DNA of 5,548 nt from Clostridia bacterium (lineage in GTDB: Bacteria; Bacillota; Clostridia; Oscillospirales; QAMX01), in NCBI GenBank assembly GCA_024404415.1, contig JAKSPX010000118.1, positions 1 to 5,548 on the forward strand. The letters are read 5' to 3'. Every line of letters starts with the position of its first letter. The first letter of the stretch is position 1. A program made the position numbers and the translations under genes. Of this stretch, positions 1 to 4,124 are shown piece by piece. Under the pieces are notes generated by a model. It saw only the letters and a program-made list of their open reading frames with translations. It was not told the origin of the DNA and did no database searches.

Positions 1-719
1 AGTCTTCTCGCGGCGGCGGACTTGGGGCTTGTGAAGACGGTGGCAACTGCCCCCTCCTCCACCACCGAGCCGTTATCCAGAATGGCGACGCGGTTGCAGA
101 TCTCCTCCACCACGCTCATCTGGTGGGTGATGACGATGACCGTGATGCCGAGCTTTTCGTTGATGTCCCGGATGAGGGTGAGGATGGAATGGGTGGTGTT
201 GGGATCGAGCGCGCTGGTCGACTCATCGCAGAGAAGCACCTTGGGGTCGGTGGCAAGCGCACGCGCAATGGCGATGCGCTGCTGCTGTCCGCCGGAGAGC
301 TGAGCCGGGTAGGCCCCCGCCTTGTCAGGAAGCCCCACCAGCTCCAGCAGTTCGCGTGCGCGCGCCTCGGCCTTTTTCCGCGGCATACCCGCAAGCTCCA
401 TCGGGAAGCAGATATTTTTCAGGCAGTTTCTTTGCATGAGGAGGTTGAAGCCCTGGAAGATCATGGTGATGTTCCGCCTCGCCGCACGGAGCTCCGCAGG
501 AGAGAGCGAGCCCATGTCGACCCCGTCGATCTCGACCGCGCCCTCGGTGGGGCGTTCGAGCATATTGATGCAGCGCACAAGCGTGCTCTTGCCCGCGCCG
601 CTCATGCCGATGATGCCGTAGATATCGCCGTCACGAATGGTGAGCGAGATGTCCTTCAAAGCCTCGACCGTTCCGGAGGAGGTGGTGAAAGTCTTGGAAA
701 GATGCTTCAGTTCGATCAT
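1..719 (-). CDS. metN: Methionine ABC importer ATP-binding protein MetN, 3' end cut by the window edge
   Basis: This is the ATPase subunit that powers methionine uptake by the MetNIQ importer at the inner face of the membrane. Read from an ATG at 719, 239 complete residues are present and the frame is open to position 1. Visible motifs are Walker A GMSGAGKST (38-46) followed by LVRCINMLERPTEG, which is very MetN-like; Q-loop Gln89 in IFQGFNLL; signature LSGGQQQR (141-148); Walker B VLLCDE (161-166); D-loop SALD (169-172); and switch His199. The wording CDESTSALDPNTT is close to the CDEATSALDP of MetN proteins. MetN is usually about 340 residues with a C-terminal NIL domain that senses methionine. 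That domain and the stop would lie off the left edge, so its presence is unknown. The start is supported by GGGAAGG at 727-733. It follows metQ by 33 bases with no promoter or terminator seen, so co-transcription is likely. Confidence 0.93.
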   Translation of the reverse strand, partial: MIELKHLSKTFTTSSGTVEALKDISLTIRDGDIYGIIGMSGAGKSTLVRCINMLERPTEGAVEIDGVDMGSLSPAELRAARRNITMIFQGFNLLMQRNCLKNICFPMELAGMPRKKAEARARELLELVGLPDKAGAYPAQLSGGQQQRIAIARALATDPKVLLCDESTSALDPNTTHSILTLIRDINEKLGITVIVITHQMSVVEEICNRVAILDNGSVVEEGAVATVFTSPKSAAARR

Positions 720-752
720 AAGAAAACCTTCCCGTCGGTAGGTGAATTTTGA

Positions 753-1604
753 TTATTTGATGTCGTCGAGCGTGGTATGAGTCGCGCTGTAAATGCCCAT
801 CGGCTCCACGTGGATCAGACCGGCGTTGACGAGGTGGGTGCCGTTGGAGGCGTTGAAATCGTCCATGTAGGGGGCGTGCTGGAAGAAGTTGGCGTCGAGC
901 TCGCCGCTTTCCACGACGTTATTCGGCTGGACGTAATCGGTGTATTCCACGATCTTGAGGGTGATGTCCTTTTCGGCGAGGATTTCCTTGGCAAGGGCGA
1001 GGATCTCGGCGTGCGGCGTGGGGGACGCGGCGACGGAGATCTCGGTACCGGCGAGAGCGGCGTAATCGACATTCGGATCAAAGCCGTCGCCCGGGTTTTC
1101 CACGACGCTGACGACCGCGCCGCCGTAGGTGCTCGTGATGTAGTCGGCGACCTTCTGGCTCTGGAGGGCGGCGACGAGGGCGAGGATCTTGGGTTCGTTT
1201 TCGTTGCCTTCCTTAACAGCGACGAGGTTGGCGTAGGCCGAGGCCGCGCCTTCCATGCCGAGGGCCTCCTCCATCGGCTTCATGCCGGCGGAGATGGCGT
1301 AGTTGGAATTGATGATGGCGTAATCGACGTCCTTGAGAATGTTCGGGATCTGGGCGGCCTCGACCTCGGAGAATTCGATGCCGGCGGGGTTGGAGGTGAT
1401 GTCGCGGACGGTGGCCTGGATACCGGCGGCGTCATCCAGCTCGATGATGCCCTGCGCTTCGAGGAGCAGGAGGGCGCGGGCTTCGTTGGTGGTGTCGTTG
1501 GGGACGGCGATGGTGATGCCTTCGGACTTATCGCCGCAGGAGGCGAAAAGTGCAAGCGACAGAGCAAGCGCGAGGATCAGAACGAGCGAGAGAATGCGTT
1601 TCAT
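753..1604 (-). CDS. metQ: MetQ/NlpA-family methionine-binding lipoprotein with circularly permuted halves
   Basis: The substrate-binding component of the MetNIQ importer, predicted to be a lipoprotein on the outer face of the membrane; 283 residues. Residues 1-22 are a signal peptide and Cys23 (LFASC) is the lipid attachment site. The domain order is abnormal. Residues 29-168 match the half of MetQ that is normally C-terminal: AVPNDTTNEARALLLLEAQG (33-52), TVRDITSNP (65-73), EVEAAQIPNIL (80-90), YAIINSNYA (95-103) and GGAVVSV (161-167). Residues 169-187 look like a linker rich in Gly, Asp and Pro. Residues 188-283 match the half that is normally N-terminal: ISVAASPTPHAEIL (189-202), EYTDYVQPN (220-228), GELDANFFQHAPY (234-246), HVEPMGIYS (265-273) and TTLDDIK (277-283). 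In normal MetQ, a TLDDIK-like segment runs directly into the AVPND segment. The frame is uninterrupted and both halves keep their conserved motifs, so it appears functional. The start has AAAGGAAG at 1611-1618. The family call is secure; the permutation is read directly from motif order; function in methionine uptake is inferred from the family and from metN. Confidence 0.93.
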   Translation of the reverse strand: MKRILSLVLILALALSLALFASCGDKSEGITIAVPNDTTNEARALLLLEAQGIIELDDAAGIQATVRDITSNPAGIEFSEVEAAQIPNILKDVDYAIINSNYAISAGMKPMEEALGMEGAASAYANLVAVKEGNENEPKILALVAALQSQKVADYITSTYGGAVVSVVENPGDGFDPNVDYAALAGTEISVAASPTPHAEILALAKEILAEKDITLKIVEYTDYVQPNNVVESGELDANFFQHAPYMDDFNASNGTHLVNAGLIHVEPMGIYSATHTTLDDIK

Positions 1605-1657
1605 AGGATACTTCCTTTCTTGATTCGGACAGATACTTTGGGAGCGCGGATGCTTTC
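1605..1657 (-). promoter_or_regulatory. metQ 5' untranslated segment with ribosome binding site
   Basis: This stretch between the leader terminator and metQ is reached only by transcripts that read through the terminator. It carries AAAGGAAG at 1611-1618, ending six bases before the metQ ATG, which fixes the start. No second promoter is apparent within it, so metQ expression should depend on the upstream promoter and on read-through. Confidence 0.7.
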
Positions 1658-1693
1658 AAAAAAACAAGGCGGGAAGCATTCGCTCTCCGCCTT
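1658..1693 (-). terminator. Intrinsic terminator/attenuator ahead of metQ
   Basis: On the minus strand, AAGGCGGAGAGC (1693-1682) pairs with GCTTCCCGCCTT (1677-1666) around a GAAT loop. This gives 12 stem positions with one A-C mismatch and one G-T pair. The stem is followed by one G and then seven T residues (1664-1658). It lies between the Met-rich leader ORF and metQ, inside a leader that has its own promoter, so its likely role is conditional termination rather than the end of a gene. The plus strand also shows TTTTT after the stem, so some bidirectional activity is possible. Confidence 0.85.
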
Positions 1694-1701
1694 TTTATCG
1701 T

Positions 1702-1721
1702 CCGCTGATTTTGCCCAGCGG
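1702..1721 (-). promoter_or_regulatory. Leader hairpin between the Met-rich ORF and the terminator
   Basis: CCGCTG (1721-1716) and CAGCGG (1707-1702) form a perfect six-pair stem around an eight-base loop. It starts 10 bases after the leader ORF stop and ends 8 bases before the terminator stem. A ribosome sitting at the leader stop codon would cover or abut it. It may be a pause hairpin or part of the attenuator switch. A second possible stem pairs CGGTC (1748-1744) with GACCG (1728-1724) across the stop codon. Confidence 0.5.
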
Positions 1722-1731
1722 GTCGGTCTGC

Positions 1732-1833
1732 TCAGAAGATCAGGACCGCGGCAGAAAGCACAGAGATGACCATGCACATGCACATCAGGCGCATCTGCAT
1801 CATCATTTCCATCATTCTGCGGGTGATTCTCAT
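1732..1833 (-). CDS. Met-rich leader peptide, 33 residues, upstream of metQN
   Basis: A short ORF with ATG at 1833-1831 and TGA at 1734-1732. The N-terminal part reads MRITRRMMEMMMQMRLMCMC and the rest MVISVLSAAVLIF. Ten of 33 residues are Met (positions 1, 7, 8, 10, 11, 12, 14, 17, 19, 21), so nine of the fifteen codons 7-21 are ATG. A strong Shine-Dalgarno AAAGGAG (1840-1846) sits six bases before the ATG. It lies about 30 bases inside the predicted transcript and 38 bases before a strong terminator, with the methionine transporter genes just beyond. This matches leader peptides of ribosome-mediated attenuation, in which stalling on codons of the sensed amino acid prevents terminator formation. 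No named leader-peptide family was recognised. The hydrophobic C-terminus (22-33) leaves open a small membrane peptide as an alternative, but Met enrichment directly ahead of metQ favours a regulatory role. Confidence 0.82.
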   Translation of the reverse strand: MRITRRMMEMMMQMRLMCMCMVISVLSAAVLIF

Positions 1834-1839
1834 GATCTT

Positions 1840-1846
1840 CTCCTTT
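1840..1846 (-). promoter_or_regulatory. Shine-Dalgarno of the Met-rich leader ORF
   Basis: AAAGGAG on the minus strand, six bases before the ATG at 1833. It is close to the ideal anti-16S complement and is the main evidence that the short ORF is translated efficiently. Confidence 0.8.
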
Positions 1847-1868
1847 CAAACCTGCTGAACGTGGTTAA

Positions 1869-1897
1869 AGAATAACACAGCCCCCGGCATTTGTCAA
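1869..1897 (-). promoter_or_regulatory. Sigma-A promoter of the metQN leader
   Basis: A perfect -35 TTGACA (1897-1892), a 17-base spacer and -10 TATTCT (1874-1869, 4 of 6 consensus). Transcription would begin near 1862, about 30 bases before the leader ORF start, giving a leader of about 205 bases up to the terminator T-run. The -35 box sits inside the loop of an inverted repeat (1876-1905). Confidence 0.72.
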
Positions 1898-1905
1898 GGG
1901 CTGTG
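1876..1905. repeat. 8-bp inverted repeat around the metQN -35 box
   Basis: CACAGCCC (1876-1883) and GGGCTGTG (1898-1905) are perfect inverted copies separated by 14 bases. One arm lies in the promoter spacer and the other just upstream of the -35 box. That placement suits an operator. On the minus strand the stem is followed by TTATTCTTT, so it could also be a weak terminator for the lipoprotein gene ending at 1950. The two uses cannot be separated from sequence alone. Confidence 0.5.
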
Positions 1906-1915
1906 CGGATTTTTC

Positions 1916-1928
1916 AAGGAAATTCCTT
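1916..1928. repeat. Short palindrome upstream of the metQN promoter
   Basis: AAGGAA and TTCCTT flank a central A, a perfect 13-base palindrome about 20 bases upstream of the -35 box. It could be an upstream regulator site, or a chance feature of AT-rich DNA. Confidence 0.25.
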
Positions 1929-1949
1929 TATTTCAGGCCTGGTTCGGTA

Positions 1950-2894
1950 TCAGTTTTCAAAACACGCGTCGGCTATGGAAAGAAGCACCGCTTGTTCTTC
2001 CTCCGTCAGTTCGGTCCTGAGGCAGCTTCCGAGGCCGTAACCGCTTATCACGAGGAGCTTTGTTTCCTTCCAGAAATGAAGGCTTGCACTCCCTCCGGCA
2101 AGATCCTGATAGGCCTCCTCCTGCCAAGTGATCTCATAATCCATGATCGGCGTTTCCAGACCCACCATAAGGATCAGATCGTCCAGATGGTCTTCGAGGA
2201 TGGCGCGGACTTTGCTTTCTTCGTCGTCGGTCAGGAAGATCGCATAGGCTTCTTCCTCCTCCGTCCTTTCGGAGATGCGCATCCGCTTCCCGACCTTGTA
2301 AAGGTCGCCGTATTCGCGGCCGGAATCATATTGCCCGATGACGGCGCCTTCGTCGCTTTCGCGGCCGTGGGCCATTTCGCCTTCGTCCTCGCCGAAGAGC
2401 GACTTGACCAGATCGGCAAGCGCCTTCTGCCCTTCAAGGGTCAAGGTGAGCTGTTCCTTTTCATCCTCTCCCCCGCGCTCCCGGATCACGGTGCGCCAGT
2501 TGTAATCGAAGATCACCTTTTCTTCCGTTCCGTCCTTCAGGGTCACAAAGGCATACCCGAAAGGCGTCGGACTGATGAGTTCGCTCCTGATCGCGTCGGC
2601 TTCGGCCTCTTTCAGAAGGGTCTCCAAAGCTTCCGCTTCGCTTTCGCCGAGAAGGAAAGCATCATTGTCATTTATGCGTTTGATGACCTTCCAGCAGCCC
2701 TCCTCCGGCTCCGCGTCACACGATATGGGTGCGGGCGTTTCCTCCGTCTCCGTTACTTCCGTTACTCCCGTTACTTCCGTTGCTTCCGTTATTGCCGATA
2801 CGACCGGCTCCTCGGATTCAGGAAGCGTCTCCTCCGCGCAGGACGCAAAGAGGCATAAAAGCAGAAGAACGCAAACTCCCAAACACTTTTTCAT
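1950..2894 (-). CDS. Putative lipoprotein of unknown function, 314 residues
   Basis: Not recognised as any named family. Residues 1-18 are a Cys/Leu-rich signal peptide and Cys19 (LFASC) is the probable lipid attachment site, so the protein should be anchored on the outer face of the membrane. Residues 20-60 form a low-complexity Thr/Glu/Val/Pro tether with EVT/GVT-type tripeptide repeats (34-51). Residues 65-314 are an acidic soluble part with two similar-feeling segments, each with a helix rich in Glu/Leu near its end: roughly 68-170 (WKVIKRIND, ISPTPFGYAFVTLKDG, FDYNWRTVIRER) and 185-314 (YGDLYKVGKRMRISE, YAIFLTDDEESKVRAIL, MDYEITWQEE). No catalytic motif is evident. The start is supported by ATAGGGGGT seven bases upstream and by a consensus promoter at 2943-2970. 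It is probably monocistronic, because metQN has its own promoter downstream. Its lipobox LFASC is identical to that of the adjacent MetQ, but no functional link is shown. Confidence 0.85.
   Translation of the reverse strand: MKKCLGVCVLLLLCLFASCAEETLPESEEPVVSAITEATEVTGVTEVTETEETPAPISCDAEPEEGCWKVIKRINDNDAFLLGESEAEALETLLKEAEADAIRSELISPTPFGYAFVTLKDGTEEKVIFDYNWRTVIRERGGEDEKEQLTLTLEGQKALADLVKSLFGEDEGEMAHGRESDEGAVIGQYDSGREYGDLYKVGKRMRISERTEEEEAYAIFLTDDEESKVRAILEDHLDDLILMVGLETPIMDYEITWQEEAYQDLAGGSASLHFWKETKLLVISGYGLGSCLRTELTEEEQAVLLSIADACFEN
2751..2795 (-). repeat. 9-bp tandem repeat encoding a Thr/Glu/Val tether
   Basis: Five consecutive, slightly degenerate nine-base units (plus-strand form CGTTACTTC, with variants CGTTACTCC, CGTTGCTTC and CGTTATTGC). 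They encode residues 34-48 of the lipoprotein as AIT-EAT-EVT-GVT-EVT. Because the unit is three codons long, copy number can change without breaking the frame, so the length of the surface tether may vary between strains. Confidence 0.8.
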
Positions 2895-2942
2895 GTTTTA
2901 ACCCCCTATCCGGTTGATATTTTTCCGTCTTCGGATGTTATA

Positions 2943-2970
2943 ATTATACACTAAAAAAAACGGTTGTCAA
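2943..2970 (-). promoter_or_regulatory. Consensus sigma-A promoter of the lipoprotein gene
   Basis: Perfect TTGACA (2970-2965) and perfect TATAAT (2948-2943) with a 16-base spacer containing a run of eight T residues. The start of transcription would be near 2936, giving a short 5' leader of about 40 bases to the ATG at 2894. It lies directly next to the hairpin array. Confidence 0.85.
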
Positions 2971-2977
2971 GGAGACT

Positions 2978-3251
2978 TGTTCTTTGGGACAGTTTTGTGA
3001 ACTAACCACCATACAATGTGGTGAGTCGGTATTTTTATCGATATGTTTGCCTTTGGCAAACTCGATATAATTTACCCATGGGCAAATTTCGATATATTTC
3101 TGCTATCGCATAAATTCGATATGAAATAAATCCCTCTTGCACCGCAGTGCATATCGAGTTGCATGGCAACATATCGAGTCCGTAGGACATATCGAAAATC
3201 CCGAAAGGGATTTATTTCGTTGCCGTGTGTCCTAAAGAACACACGGCAACG
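2978..3251. repeat. Modular hairpin array with TCGATAT/ATATCGA boxes
   Basis: This fills most of the gap between the lipoprotein and EamA genes; no ORF or recognised RNA family was seen in it. Four TCGATAT boxes (3038, 3062, 3089, 3116) on the left and three inverted ATATCGA boxes (3151, 3171, 3189) on the right alternate with small inverted repeats. These are GTTTGCC/GGCAAAC (3045-3061), ATTTACCC/GGGCAAAT with one mismatch (3070-3087), ATTTCTGC/GCATAAAT with one mismatch (3096-3115), TGCAC/GTGCA (3138-3151), GTTGC/GCAAC (3158-3170), GTCC/GGAC (3178-3188) and AAATCCC/GGGATTT (3196-3213). A long-range 12-bp pair GAAATAAATCCC (3123-3134) with GGGATTTATTTC (3207-3218) encloses the right half. 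Near-identical inverted ends lie at 2978-2991 and 3228-3241. It resembles a non-autonomous palindromic element. It has no coding capacity for a transposase, and mobility is unproven. Confidence 0.75.
3218..3251. other. Perfect 13-bp hairpin just after the EamA gene
   Basis: CGTTGCCGTGTGT (3218-3230) and ACACACGGCAACG (3239-3251) form a perfect stem around an eight-base loop CCTAAAGA. It begins 11 bases after the EamA stop codon. On the minus strand no T-run follows, so it is not a standard terminator for that gene, though it could stabilise the transcript end. On the plus strand a T-run (3258-3264) follows after a six-base gap, but no plus-strand gene is present. Confidence 0.6.
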
Positions 3252-3262
3252 CAGCCGTTTTT

Positions 3263-4111
3263 TTATAGACTCAGAAGGATGATGGCGGCGACGCCGACGA
3301 TGATGCTCGCCCAGCCGCGCGTGGAAAGGCGCTCCTTGAATAGTACCACGCCCGAGAGGGTCAGGAGCATGGTGGAGCCGCCGTTGAGCGCCGGATAATA
3401 AAAGACGCCGTTGATGACGCCGCTGGCGTAGGAATTGAGCGCCTGAAAGCTCCCGAGGAAGAGCGCCACAAAGAAGGTGAAGACCCAGACGTTTCCCTTG
3501 AGGGAGAAGGAGGTCACGGCGCCCTTTTTCTTCATGAAGAGGAAGATGACCGCCGAGACCACCGCCGCCGTGATATAGGCGACGGCGACGAAGGGGAAAT
3601 TCTCGCCGTTATGGTAGGTGGTGGAGAAGATCTTCATATCCACCGCCACCAGCGCGTTCATCAGGAAAGCGATGGCCACATAGAAAAGCCAGCCCTTTTC
3701 CGCCGCCTGATTGCCGGTCTTTTTCACGTTGAGGATCAGGGCGACGACCGTGAGAAGCAGGCCGATGATCTTCACCGGGCCGCACGCATCGTGGTAGACG
3801 ATGACCGAGAAGAAGGTCGGGATGACCATGGCGAGGTTACCGAGCATGACGGTCAACGACACCGGCCCGGTGGAAAGGGCGCGGGTGTAGACAAACTGGA
3901 AGCAGACCGACCCGGGCCCGACGATCGCGCCGAACACGACCGGCGGCCACGCGCAGCCCTTGAAAAGAAACGCGCCGAACAAAAGCGAGATGAAGCCGAA
4001 GACCAGCCCGTTGAAGGCGATGCTATCAGGGGCGGTTTTGATGTTTTTCTTGCCGAAGGCGCTTTGCACCGTCACCTTGGAGGCCGATAAGAGCCAAAGG
4101 GCGGCCAGCAT
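3263..4111 (-). CDS. EamA/DMT-family membrane transporter
   Basis: A polytopic inner-membrane protein of the drug/metabolite transporter superfamily; the substrate cannot be told from sequence. The 282 residues contain about ten hydrophobic segments: near 1-12, 33-50, 56-75, 83-105, 112-128, 140-158, 173-193, 208-227, 234-256 and 265-282. Family-like features are the pseudo-symmetric two-times-five-helix layout, YTRALSTGPVS around 75-85, and the C-terminal VVLFKERLSTRGWASIIVG (255-273). It starts 13 bases after the folC stop with no promoter between, so folC and this gene probably form an operon. No good Shine-Dalgarno precedes the ATG at 4111. An in-frame ATT at 4129-4127 overlaps the folC TGA and would add six residues (IDINIL), completing a first helix that is short from the ATG; the true start may be there or depend on translational coupling. 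Confidence 0.85.
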   Translation of the reverse strand: MLAALWLLSASKVTVQSAFGKKNIKTAPDSIAFNGLVFGFISLLFGAFLFKGCAWPPVVFGAIVGPGSVCFQFVYTRALSTGPVSLTVMLGNLAMVIPTFFSVIVYHDACGPVKIIGLLLTVVALILNVKKTGNQAAEKGWLFYVAIAFLMNALVAVDMKIFSTTYHNGENFPFVAVAYITAAVVSAVIFLFMKKKGAVTSFSLKGNVWVFTFFVALFLGSFQALNSYASGVINGVFYYPALNGGSTMLLTLSGVVLFKERLSTRGWASIIVGVAAIILLSL

Positions 4112-4124
4112 GAGAATATTGATG

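Noticed and set aside
753..1604. metQ as a frameshifted or fused pseudogene
   Set aside because: The frame is uninterrupted, both halves retain conserved motifs, the signal peptide, lipobox and ribosome binding site are intact, and the total length is normal. A swapped order, not decay, fits.
777..1769. Long plus-strand open frame opposite metQ
   Set aside because: It is antisense to a clear metQ, rich in Gly/Asp/Val/Arg as expected from a GC-rich shadow frame, and runs through the terminator and leader.
1601..1849. 82-codon minus-strand frame over the metQ leader
   Set aside because: It starts at a TTG inside the Shine-Dalgarno of the leader ORF, runs through the terminator hairpin and ends on the metQ start; its composition is not protein-like. 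The 33-codon ORF in another frame has the real translation signals.
1658..1862. SAM riboswitch or Met T-box in the metQ leader
   Set aside because: The leader is about the right size and position, but I saw no SAM-I core and no T-box AGGGTGG-type sequence. The Met-rich ORF plus terminator explains it better. A covariance-model scan would settle this.
1992..2858. Plus-strand frame of 288 codons opposite the lipoprotein gene
   Set aside because: The minus strand has promoter, Shine-Dalgarno, signal peptide and lipobox. The plus frame has repetitive RYFRYSRYFR text arising from the 9-bp repeats.
3038..3213. CRISPR array
   Set aside because: The repeated boxes are only seven bases, invert midway, and the sequences between them are themselves palindromic, unlike CRISPR repeats and spacers.
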